Shown here piece after piece: positions 1 to 6,867 of a DNA stretch of 7,541 nt (position 1 is its first letter; each line of letters begins with the position of its first letter). The translations under genes and the position numbers were made by a program. This DNA is from Azophilus sp964638775. GTDB taxonomy: Bacteria; Pseudomonadota; Gammaproteobacteria; Pseudomonadales; Azotimanducaceae. The stretch is taken from the NCBI GenBank assembly GCA_964638775.1, contig CAZWZH010000118.1, positions 1 through 7,541 on the forward strand. The letters run 5' to 3'. A model generated the notes under the pieces. The model worked only from the letters and a program-made list of their open reading frames with translations. It was not told the origin of the DNA and made no database searches.

Positions 1-2106
1 GGTCCAGGCCTGGAGGCGCCCGATGACGAACGAACGCGCCGCCGCCAGGGCGCGGTCGATGAAGCCGGGGTTGTAGACGATGTCCGCCTTGTAGAACGAA
101 GGGCACAGAACGGCCGCGTGGGCCACTTCCCCGCACACGCCGCAGCCGACGCAACTGTTGACCACGGTGGCCACCGGATCTTCGCGCAACGGGTCGGGAT
201 TGTCCCTGATGGTCAGCGACGGGCAGCCGGACAGGCGGATGCAGGAATGATCGCCCGTGCAGGTATCCTCATCGATGCCGAAGCGCTCGCGCACGTAGCG
301 TTTATTCTGCCTGAGGCGTTCCCGCACCTGGGGGCGGATGCGCCGCTGCCGGTTGAGCTGGCACTCCCCTTCCGCGACGATGAGCTTGGGGCCCCGCTCT
401 TTCGTGGTCATGGCTTCGCGGAGCGCGTGCAGGGATTCCTGGATGCGGTAGGTATGCACTTCCCGGATCCAGCGCACGCCGGCACCCTTGAGCGCATCGA
501 CGATGGAAACGCGGTACCGGCGGTTCTCCACGTCCGCCCTGGAGGAAGGGATCCACTGGCCGCCGGTGGCAGCGGAGTAGCCGTTGTCGATGACGACGAT
601 CACGCCGTCGTGCTCGTTCTCCACGGCATTGCCGATACCGCTCGCCAGGCCGTTGTGCCAGAAACCGCCGTCTCCCATGATGGAGAGCGCGCGCTTTTCG
701 TGGCGCCCCATAAGCGCGGAGGCGCTCGACGGCCCCAGCCCGTACCCGGTGATGGTATTGCCGATGTTGAACGGCGCCGCGGTGGCGAAGGAGTGGCAGC
801 CGATGTCCATGCTCACCTGCAGGTCGCCGAATTCCTTCTCGATGAGCTTCATGGCGGAAAAGAACGGGCGCTCCGGACAACCGGTACACAAGCCGGATGG
901 GCGCGGCGGAACCAGTTGTGCCAGTTCCTCCAAGTCGGCGCCGATCGTCACGTTCAGCGGCGGCACCGTGACGGCGGCCGGTGCCCACCGGCCCAGGAAC
1001 TCGCGCAGGCCCGACTCCATCCGCTCGCACGTGTATTCCCCGGCCATGGAAAACACGTCCTTGCCGGCCACCCGGGTGGGAACGTCGTTGCGCTTGAGGA
1101 TGCTGTTGATGTTCTGCTCGATATAGTCGGGCTGTCCCTCCTCCACGAGCAAAACGGCCTTTTTGCCCCGGCAGAAGTCCAGGACCTCGCCGTCAATCAG
1201 CGGGTAGACCACGTTCATGACATAGACGGGCACGGCGGCGTTGCCGAACGCATCGGAGCAGCCCACATGCTCCATGGCCCGGTTCAGGGTGTTGTAGAGA
1301 CCGCCGGGCACGATGATGCCAACCTCGCCCCGCTCGCCGTCCCGCACCTCGTTGAGCGCCCGCTCCCGGATGAAATCCACCGCGGCAGGCCAGCGCCGCT
1401 CCACCTTCTCCACTTCGTGCTGATAGTTGAACGGGGGCAGCACGATGCGCTGCACGTCCCGGGCCGGGGCATCGAGGGCATCGGCCGCGGAAAAGCCGGG
1501 ACGCCTGTTGTCTTTCGTTTTCAGCACCCCGGTGACGTGGCAGGCACGCACCCGAAGCTGCAGCATCACCGGCGTGTTCGATGCTTCGGAAAGCTCGAAC
1601 CCCTGCTCAACGAACTCTGCGATGCTGTTGAGATCGGGCCTGGGGTCCAGGAGCCAAACCTGGGATTTCATTGCAAAGGAGTGGGAGCGCTCCTGCATGA
1701 TGGAAGCGCCCTCGCCATAGTCTTCGCCGACGATGACCAACGCACCGCCCTTGACGCCCGCGGAGGCGACGTTGGCCAGGGCATCGGAGGCCACGTTGGT
1801 GCCCACGGTGGACTTCCAGGCCACGGCGCCGCGCATGGGGTAGTTGATCGATGCCGCCAGCATGGCGGCGGCGGCCGCCTCGCTCGCGGATTGCTCGAAA
1901 CGAACGCCCAGGTCCTCGAGGATATCCCGGGCATCGTTGAACACATCGATCAGGTGGCTGATGGGCGAGCCCTGGTAGCCGCCGATGTAGGAGACCCCGG
2001 ACTGCAGCAGCGCCTTGGTGACGGCGAGAATCCCCTCGCCATGCAGTTCGCCGCCGTCGCCAAGGCGCAGCTTCTCGACTTCTTTGGCAAAGGATCGCTC
2101 GGCCAT
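1..2106 (-). CDS. iorA: Indolepyruvate:ferredoxin oxidoreductase, alpha subunit (3' end beyond window)
   Basis: The minus frame is open for 702 codons from an ATG at 2106 to the window edge with no stop, so the C-terminus is missing. The family is a cytoplasmic, thiamine-diphosphate (ThDP) enzyme that decarboxylates indolepyruvate or other aryl-pyruvates to the acyl-CoA and reduces ferredoxin; it works with IorB, expected just past position 1. Visible features: an N-terminal pyrimidine-binding domain (GYQGSP at 43-48, KSTVGTNVASD at 98-108), a middle domain (about 260-360), and a ThDP-binding domain with CTGCPERP at 407-414, GDG at 478-480 and DNGYSAATGGQ at 507-517, the usual GDG-N28-DN spacing. 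A C-terminal iron-sulfur domain follows, with Cys616, Cys622 and Cys628, then Cys652, Cys655, Cys658 and Cys668. The ATG gives the N-terminus I remember for this family (SF..EV..L.LG), although its Shine-Dalgarno is weak. A TTG at 2160 is a less likely start, since an in-frame stop lies at 2205-2203. The true substrate (indolepyruvate, phenylpyruvate or another 2-oxoacid) cannot be told from sequence. Confidence 0.93.
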   Translation of the reverse strand, partial: MAERSFAKEVEKLRLGDGGELHGEGILAVTKALLQSGVSYIGGYQGSPISHLIDVFNDARDILEDLGVRFEQSASEAAAAAMLAASINYPMRGAVAWKSTVGTNVASDALANVASAGVKGGALVIVGEDYGEGASIMQERSHSFAMKSQVWLLDPRPDLNSIAEFVEQGFELSEASNTPVMLQLRVRACHVTGVLKTKDNRRPGFSAADALDAPARDVQRIVLPPFNYQHEVEKVERRWPAAVDFIRERALNEVRDGERGEVGIIVPGGLYNTLNRAMEHVGCSDAFGNAAVPVYVMNVVYPLIDGEVLDFCRGKKAVLLVEEGQPDYIEQNINSILKRNDVPTRVAGKDVFSMAGEYTCERMESGLREFLGRWAPAAVTVPPLNVTIGADLEELAQLVPPRPSGLCTGCPERPFFSAMKLIEKEFGDLQVSMDIGCHSFATAAPFNIGNTITGYGLGPSSASALMGRHEKRALSIMGDGGFWHNGLASGIGNAVENEHDGVIVVIDNGYSAATGGQWIPSSRADVENRRYRVSIVDALKGAGVRWIREVHTYRIQESLHALREAMTTKERGPKLIVAEGECQLNRQRRIRPQVRERLRQNKRYVRERFGIDEDTCTGDHSCIRLSGCPSLTIRDNPDPLREDPVATVVNSCVGCGVCGEVAHAAVLCPSFYKADIVYNPGFIDRALAAARSFVIGRLQAWT

Positions 2107-2154
2107 CTGTGTCGGTTCGCGTCTTTCGTTGTTGCCCGCTTTCTCCCCCGGGGG

Positions 2155-2171
2155 CCGCAAAGCCCTTGCGG
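2155..2171 (-). promoter_or_regulatory. Hairpin in the iorA leader
   Basis: On the minus strand CCGCAA and TTGCGG form a perfect six-base stem around the loop GGGCT. A ten-base palindrome of five C and five G (2145-2154) follows directly. Both lie between the candidate promoter and the iorA ATG. They could fold in the mRNA leader, or may only reflect GC-rich sequence. The hairpin covers the alternative TTG start at 2160. Confidence 0.3.
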
Positions 2172-2180
2172 GAGCGGGCC

Positions 2181-2206
2181 CTATTATGAACGAATGAACG
2201 TGTCAA
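2181..2206 (-). promoter_or_regulatory. Possible promoter/operator of iorA
   Basis: Read on the minus strand, a perfect sigma-70 type -35 hexamer TTGACA (2206-2201) is followed by CATAATAG (2188-2181). The -10-like CATAAT has five of six consensus bases, but the spacing is only 12 to 14 bases depending on which hexamer is taken, shorter than the usual 17. The spacer contains a direct repeat, GTTCAT-TC-GTTCAT (2199-2186), with an 8-base period that could bind a regulator. The site lies about 75-100 bases upstream of the iorA ATG and after the stop of the preceding gene. It is a sequence-only guess. Confidence 0.35.
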
Positions 2207-2231
2207 GCGGAGCACCGGCACCGCGACCATG

Positions 2232-2266
2232 GGCCGGCCCCGTACCCCAGTGCAAGCCGGCCGGCC
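2232..2266 (-). terminator. Possible stem-loop after the 893-residue gene
   Basis: Two copies of GGCCGGCC (2259-2266 and 2232-2239), each self-complementary, can pair across a 19-base loop just after the TAA stop at 2274-2272. There is no T-tract, so it does not make a standard intrinsic terminator. It may end or protect the upstream transcript, or be a chance product of GC-rich sequence. Confidence 0.25.
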
Positions 2267-2271
2267 GCGCG

Positions 2272-4953
2272 TTACGGCAATTGCTCGTACTCGCGCGCCA
2301 TGGTCCTCAACATCGACGCCTCGCCGGCGGCGCCGGCGCCATCGCTGAGCGGTCGCCCTTCCAGTTCCGCTGCATGGCGCAGCAACTCCGGCCGCGGATC
2401 CCTGCCCGAAGAAAGTTCCACGATCGCCTGCTGCATGAATGCCTCCGCATCGGCGAATACCTCGGCCCGTTCCCGTTCCGCCTGCGAGCGCGGGTCCAGT
2501 GCGGCGCTTGCGGCCTGCACGGCGCGCAATCGCGCGCGCCACTCCGCAAGCACTCCGGAAGTATCGGCGGCAGCCGGGACGTTTCTCGCCTGGGCCTCGC
2601 CGGACGCGAAGACACCGGCGTTTTCGAAATAGTCGAGGGTGTCCACATGGGCGCGAGTGCGATGATGGCTGTCACCGTACCGGGCACCCGACTGTTCCAC
2701 CGCGGCGCGCAGCGCCACCCTGGGGTCGCGGCCGGCGGCAAGCTCCATTCGGGAAAGCTCACGGGCACTCAGTTCCGCCTGCATGCGGCGGATCCGTTTC
2801 CGCGACCTCGGCTCGACGTGCTCCGCTCGGTAGATTTCCTCGCGCTGCCACATTATTTCCTGGTCGAGGCGGGAAACGGCGCCGGCGCGGTCGAAGTTCG
2901 CGGGCAGGCGAACGCCGAAGGGAGCTTCCGCCGGTTCGGCAGCCCTGCCTTCGATTTCCGCAGGTGACAGGGCATAGCCCAGATCGACGGCTTCGACGGA
3001 CGGTTCGCAGGATGCTGCATCGACTCTCAATCGCAGTGCAATATCGAATTTGCTGCGCCCGGGCGCCATCGGCACCGAATGTACGGAGCCGTCGGGGCGG
3101 CCTATGGCGTAGTTCCAGATTTCGGCCTTCCGTTGTGCCCTGACGATCACATCGCCCCGGTCGTCCCTGCTGAGATCGAATCCCGGTCCGGTGAAGCAAA
3201 CGATGGAAGGTCGACCGCCAAGCAGGGCCCGGTCAGGTCGCCGCCGGTCGAAACAGACGGAATCGACAGCCTCGAACGTGGCCTTGTTCGTCAGGGCGGA
3301 GACAGTTTGCAGCAGGCCCTCGTTCAGTCGGCCCCCTTGGCCGGTGCAGACGGTCCGCAAGGCCTCGACCGCATTGCGCGTACCCCGTGCGAGCGGTCTG
3401 CGTTCGACACTGAAGGAGCAGTGCCGGAAATCCTCGAGACTGTCCGGCGCCACGCCACGGCTGAGTTTCCCGTTGGTCAGACGCTCGGCCTGCCCGGCCA
3501 ACCGGGCCTGTATCTGCGCGAGCGCCTCTCCGGTCAGCCGCACGGCATCGTTCTGCACGCCGATGCGGCGCGGCGCCGGAATCGGGATGCCGAGATCGCG
3601 CAGGACGGTGATTGCCTCATCCTGCAATGCTTCCGGCCCCCTTCTGCCCAACGCGGGCGCCGCATCGTTCACACGGGGCGTTTCCCCCGCGGCCTCGAAG
3701 AGGGTCCTCAACATCGACGACAGCAGATTGGCGCGGCCGAACTCCCGATCGAACCAGTCCGCCCCCTCGGCCACCGCCCGCAACAGGCTTGTTTCCGGGG
3801 CGAGGCGCTCGAACACGCGGCCGGCCAGGCCCCCGCCGGGAGACGCGGAACACGCAAGCAGCACGCGCCAGCAGTTCCTGAGAACGGCAGCGCCCCGGTC
3901 CGGGTCCCCGACGGCCCGGGCGTCTTCCACGACTTGCCCCATGGCGCTCATCAGTTCCGACAGCGCCTCCCGGAGGAGCGGGCCATCGAGACGCCTGCCC
4001 AACGACGCCATGCTCCCGAGAACGCGCGCATGCGATTTACCCATGGCCGCCGCGAGCGGCGCGGGAATGCTGTCGTGGGCGATCCGCTCCGTGACGGCGG
4101 GTGCCATCGCAGCGCCTCCTGCCCCCTCCAGAAACGCCCGGCAGGCGAGTTCCCTCTGCAGAACGAATTCCCTGGCCACGGTCCGCGCGGTTTTCTCCAG
4201 CACCGCGTCGGGCACCGGCTCATCCATGGAAAACGGTTCCGCCAGGATTTCCGAGCGCAGCCGCGCATTCAACGAGCCCACGGCATCGCCCGTCAGCCCG
4301 CGGGGATCGATCGGTACGACCGAGCTGTCCGCGGCGGCGGCGAGCGCCCGGCCGAAAATCGAATCCCGACGGCCCGCGCCCAGTCGTTCCACGCCGCGGA
4401 GAACGGTGTCCCGGGCAGTGTCCAGCTCGCGATCGATGACGCGCGTGACGATCTCTTCGATCTGACTGTCGGCCATGTGCCCCGCGCCCCGGCAATCCGT
4501 GCGGAAAACCTCGGCTCTCAGCGCCGCCATCGTCCGTTGCGGCTTGATGTGCAGAACGATCGCGTGCTCGCCGGGAAATCGCTCCGCCACTCGCTGTTGC
4601 AGTTTGGAATACGCCCTGGGCTTGAGCCCCTGTATTCGCTGCAGACGGTCCTCCGCACCGGCCAGGATCCTGCGCACCCTGCGGACGCGCAACGCCTTGC
4701 CCCGGGTCTCGAACCGCTCGTAGGAACAGTCCCGCAGCACGGCCCCGGCCACGTCATTGCCGTATCGGGAACGCAGAGACTCGGCGAAAGCCCGGGCTAC
4801 TTCACGATTCCGCGCTGCATGCAAGCCCGCAACGCATCGCGCTACCCGCCCGGAGCGGACCCGCACGGCGGTGCCGTCGGGGGAGAGGCGGAGCGCTGCG
4901 CTGCGGACGGCGGCCTCGGCAGCCTGCTGAAAGTGCTGGATGGAGACGTCCAC
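2272..4953 (-). CDS. Large protein of unknown function (893 aa) with C-terminal repeat
   Basis: I do not recognise this protein. The frame runs from GTG at 4953 to TAA at 2274-2272, with G/C-rich third positions and a plausible soluble composition, so it is preferred over the long antisense frame. There is no signal peptide or membrane segment. Residues 1-340 look mostly helical and charged. Residues 540-665 look more beta-rich, with several aromatic and Gly-Asp turns (FDLSRDDRGD at 592-601, EIWNYAIG at 611-618). Residues 690-866 are helical, possibly coiled-coil, and hold a degenerate duplication: ELAAGRDPR (737-745) matches ELSSGRDPR (846-854), with further similarity to residues 756 and 866. 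An in-frame TAG lies two codons before the GTG and the Shine-Dalgarno is poor, so the start is doubtful; see the possible N-terminal extension. It is flanked by 141-bp and 165-bp gaps, so no partner is evident. Size, solubility and helical repeats would suit a secreted effector or structural protein, but no catalytic motif is visible; this is speculation. Confidence 0.75.
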   Translation of the reverse strand: MDVSIQHFQQAAEAAVRSAALRLSPDGTAVRVRSGRVARCVAGLHAARNREVARAFAESLRSRYGNDVAGAVLRDCSYERFETRGKALRVRRVRRILAGAEDRLQRIQGLKPRAYSKLQQRVAERFPGEHAIVLHIKPQRTMAALRAEVFRTDCRGAGHMADSQIEEIVTRVIDRELDTARDTVLRGVERLGAGRRDSIFGRALAAAADSSVVPIDPRGLTGDAVGSLNARLRSEILAEPFSMDEPVPDAVLEKTARTVAREFVLQRELACRAFLEGAGGAAMAPAVTERIAHDSIPAPLAAAMGKSHARVLGSMASLGRRLDGPLLREALSELMSAMGQVVEDARAVGDPDRGAAVLRNCWRVLLACSASPGGGLAGRVFERLAPETSLLRAVAEGADWFDREFGRANLLSSMLRTLFEAAGETPRVNDAAPALGRRGPEALQDEAITVLRDLGIPIPAPRRIGVQNDAVRLTGEALAQIQARLAGQAERLTNGKLSRGVAPDSLEDFRHCSFSVERRPLARGTRNAVEALRTVCTGQGGRLNEGLLQTVSALTNKATFEAVDSVCFDRRRPDRALLGGRPSIVCFTGPGFDLSRDDRGDVIVRAQRKAEIWNYAIGRPDGSVHSVPMAPGRSKFDIALRLRVDAASCEPSVEAVDLGYALSPAEIEGRAAEPAEAPFGVRLPANFDRAGAVSRLDQEIMWQREEIYRAEHVEPRSRKRIRRMQAELSARELSRMELAAGRDPRVALRAAVEQSGARYGDSHHRTRAHVDTLDYFENAGVFASGEAQARNVPAAADTSGVLAEWRARLRAVQAASAALDPRSQAERERAEVFADAEAFMQQAIVELSSGRDPRPELLRHAAELEGRPLSDGAGAAGEASMLRTMAREYEQLP

Positions 4954-5056
4954 GGGCTATCTGCCGCCGGAGACCGGTTCTTGAGTTGCTTTCAGTAACT
5001 GCCTGCTGTTGACGGCCACGATTGGCGTTTGACATCGCCGGGCCGGCTTGGTTCAT
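4954..5056 (-). other. Possible N-terminal extension or leader peptide of the 893-residue gene
   Basis: An ATG at 5056-5054 is preceded by AGGCGG with a 7-base spacer, better than anything in front of the annotated GTG at 4953. From it 34 codons run in a frame one base off the large gene. About 13 of the first 31 residues are Ser, Thr, Asn or Gln (it begins MNQAGPAMSNANRG). Removing one C from the CCC run at 4956-4954 would fuse this stretch in frame to the GTG codon, which then becomes an internal Val. It may be the real N-terminus interrupted by a sequencing error or mutation, a short leader peptide, or chance. Third-position G/C is lower here than in the main gene. Confidence 0.3.
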
Positions 5057-5094
5057 GAAGCGGCCGCCTGCTTGCAGGGGGGATGGGCTCACGG

Positions 5095-5898
5095 TCAGCC
5101 CGATTGTCGCACGCTGTCGACGAACGCAGCGATTGCAGCCCAGAGTTCCGGAGTTTCCAGGGCCACGTTGTGTGGACCGATGAACTCGACCACTTCGGGT
5201 TCCATGGGAAGAAGCTCCAGAAACGCGCGGGATTCCCGGTCCGGAACGATGCGGTCCCGCCGCGCGTGCAGAACCAGGACGCGCTCCGGCAGCGCATCGA
5301 GGGCGAGCGTCGCATCGATGTCCTGCTTCAGCAGCCAGCCGACCGGAGCGAAGGGGTAGCGCCGCCGCGCGATCGCTTCGATGCTGCGGTACGGGCTCAT
5401 CAGGATGATCCCGTCCACCTCGGCGGAGCGCGCGGTGAGCGCCGCGATGCCGCTGCCCAGGCTGCGCCCGAACAGGATCACCGGCCGGTCGCTGCCGAGG
5501 CGCCGACGCAGCTCGCCGACCACCGCCGCCGCGTCGTCGATCACGTTGGCCGCCGTGGGCCTGCCGTCGCTGGCACCGTAACCGCGATAGTTCACCAGAA
5601 CCGTCACCGCATCGAGACGCGCGAACAGGCCCGCAAGATCCGAAACCTCCTCCGCGTTGCCGCTGAAATAGAACAGCAGCGGACCCTCGGATGCGCGATT
5701 CACGACCCAGCCGCGCAGCGTCACATCGCCCCGCTCCACGGCTACGGGCTCCACGTGGGCCCCGGCCGGCTCCTGCCCCAGCGGGCGCGGAAAGAACAGC
5801 ATGCGGTCCTGCAGCAGGTAGAGAAGCAGGCAGATGCCGAAATAGGCGGTGCCCACGACAAGTACGATTCGAATCAGCATGTCGAACCCGACACCCAT
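5095..5898 (-). CDS. Membrane-anchored alpha/beta hydrolase (Bem46/YfhR/ABHD13-like)
   Basis: This is a complete 267-residue alpha/beta-hydrolase, a normal length for the family. Residues 8-29 form one hydrophobic segment, a signal anchor; the catalytic domain would then face the periplasm. The family marks are in order: YFSGN (77-81) on the first core strand, NYRGYGAS (103-110), the nucleophile elbow GRSLGS (144-149) with Ser146, the acid in RRDRIVPD (Asp215), and His243 in GPHN. All three triad residues have the expected spacing, so the enzyme should be active. Relatives act as esterases, thioesterases or depalmitoylases, but the substrate is not predictable. Translation probably starts at ATG 5898; a second ATG seven codons in (5880) would leave the anchor intact, and neither has a strong Shine-Dalgarno. 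The gene is separated from the SDR pair by 170 bp and from the large orphan by 141 bp, so it probably has its own promoter. Confidence 0.88.
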   Translation of the reverse strand: MGVGFDMLIRIVLVVGTAYFGICLLLYLLQDRMLFFPRPLGQEPAGAHVEPVAVERGDVTLRGWVVNRASEGPLLFYFSGNAEEVSDLAGLFARLDAVTVLVNYRGYGASDGRPTAANVIDDAAAVVGELRRRLGSDRPVILFGRSLGSGIAALTARSAEVDGIILMSPYRSIEAIARRRYPFAPVGWLLKQDIDATLALDALPERVLVLHARRDRIVPDRESRAFLELLPMEPEVVEFIGPHNVALETPELWAAIAAFVDSVRQSG

Positions 5899-5959
5899 TT
5901 CAACGCTGGCGAGCCAACCGAAAGCTGCTGTTTGTCATGCCGGATCCAGCCAGAAATAA

Positions 5960-6005
5960 ATTAAATAAATGAGTGAGTTATACCATCTTTTCAATCGACT
6001 TCCGA
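5960..6005 (-). promoter_or_regulatory. AT-rich spacer with possible promoter for the alpha/beta hydrolase
   Basis: The 170 bp between the SDR stop and the hydrolase start contain the only clearly AT-rich patch in the window (about 5952-5995). On the minus strand TATAAC (5982-5977) matches the -10 consensus at five of six positions, with TCGGAA (6005-6000, three of six) 17 bases upstream. A nearby TTGAAA (5994-5989) is a better -35, but nothing good lies 17 bases below it. No convincing terminator for the SDR pair is visible here. Confidence 0.35.
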
Positions 6006-6068
6006 GCTGACTCGCACGAACTGCGGATACGATGGGAACCGCGTTCTTGCCCGCAACCGGAGCGCCGT

Positions 6069-6854
6069 TCAGCCCGTCACCGTCCGGTGCGCCGGCTTGC
6101 GCGGGCCGAGTTCCACGGGCTCACCCACCCAGGCGCCGATGTTCTCGCCACTGCGGCCGTCCTCAAGCAGGTCGATGAGCTGACCGGCGATCTGTTCCGG
6201 ACGCATCCAGGCCTCCACCTGCTCCGCCGGCGGGTCGCCGTCCCACAGGCCCCGAAGCATCGGCGTGTCCACGGCGCCCATGCACAGGGCGTTTACGCGT
6301 ATGCCCTCTTCCTCGAGCGAATTCGCCCAGGCCTGGGTAAAGCCGTTCAGGGCCCACTTGGACGCGTTGTAGAGGTCCGTCTCCGGGGCGTTGGTGCCCG
6401 GGCTCCGGGCCGGCAGCACGTAGTAGGTGCTGATGTTGACGATGTCGCCGCCGCCCCGCTCGATCATGAGCGGAAAGCACAGCCGCGACAGCAGCAGCAC
6501 GCCGATGAAGTTGGTGCCCATGATGAAATCCCAGTCGTCCACCGCCTTCTCGTAGCTGTCCGTCACCGGCGTGCGGCGCCAGCGGCCGGCATTGTTGACC
6601 AGGAGGTCCACGCCCCCGTACGCATCCCGGGCCGCATCGACCAGGCGCCGGAGGTCGTCGAGGCGGGAGACGTCGGCAACCAGTCCCTGCACCTTGCCCG
6701 GGCCGTCCATGGCCGCCGCCACATCCGGCGCGCTGCCGTCGATATCGCAAAGGGTCACATCGGCGCCCTCCGTGGCCAGCCTCTGGGCGAATGCCCGTCC
6801 GAGCCCGGTCGCGCCGCCGGTGACGATCGCGGAGCGCCCATTCAGCAGGCCCAA
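6069..6854 (-). CDS. Short-chain dehydrogenase/reductase (SDR), classical fold
   Basis: A complete 261-residue NAD(P)-dependent oxidoreductase, acting in the cytoplasm on an unknown alcohol or ketone. It shows the Rossmann motif TGGATGLG (12-19), Asp37 at the end of the second strand (which in this family favours NAD(H) over NADP(H)), DV at 61-62, NNAG (87-90), Asn115, and the catalytic YNASK (Tyr162, Lys166). The residue aligned with the catalytic Ser is Thr143 (NIST), and it lies 19 residues before Tyr162 instead of 13, so an insertion precedes the active-site helix. The C-terminal half (from about 160) closely matches the upstream gene, including a shared CMGA.DT segment, DPP, and GENIG...VG.PV. 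The start is TTG at 6854: an in-frame stop lies one codon upstream and GGAGGG sits 7 bases before it, inside the end of the preceding gene. The pair is therefore translationally coupled. The common SDR ending with DGG is absent. Confidence 0.92.
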   Translation of the reverse strand: MGLLNGRSAIVTGGATGLGRAFAQRLATEGADVTLCDIDGSAPDVAAAMDGPGKVQGLVADVSRLDDLRRLVDAARDAYGGVDLLVNNAGRWRRTPVTDSYEKAVDDWDFIMGTNFIGVLLLSRLCFPLMIERGGGDIVNISTYYVLPARSPGTNAPETDLYNASKWALNGFTQAWANSLEEEGIRVNALCMGAVDTPMLRGLWDGDPPAEQVEAWMRPEQIAGQLIDLLEDGRSGENIGAWVGEPVELGPRKPAHRTVTG

Positions 6855-6867
6855 GGCTCAGCCCTCC
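6855..6867 (-). promoter_or_regulatory. Ribosome binding site deciding the TTG start of the second SDR
   Basis: On the minus strand GGAGGG is followed by seven bases, including the TGA stop of the upstream SDR, and then TTG. The strong match supports the unusual TTG initiator and suggests that ribosomes ending the first SDR restart on the second. Confidence 0.7.

Noticed and set aside
1607..2542. Minus-strand 311-codon frame starting inside the orphan gene and overlapping iorA
   Set aside because: It is in the wrong frame for both neighbouring genes, is extremely Arg/Gly-rich and has no domain.
118..2967. Plus-strand 949-codon frame as a gene
   Set aside because: It lies codon-for-codon opposite a clear iorA with conserved ThDP and iron-sulfur motifs; its own translation has no recognisable domain and a shadow-like composition.
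3079..4998. Plus-strand 639-codon frame as a gene
   Set aside because: It is antisense to the 893-residue gene, rich in His/Pro/Arg/Gly with no hydrophobic pattern; the minus frame has better third-position bias and an internal repeat.
5067..5078. CCTGC-TT-GCAGG inverted repeat after the hydrolase as a terminator
   Set aside because: The loop would be only two bases and no T-tract follows on the minus strand, so it is not a credible intrinsic terminator.
5083..5964. Plus-strand 293-codon frame
   Set aside because: It is opposite the alpha/beta hydrolase, whose triad and anchor are all present; nothing recognisable on the plus strand.
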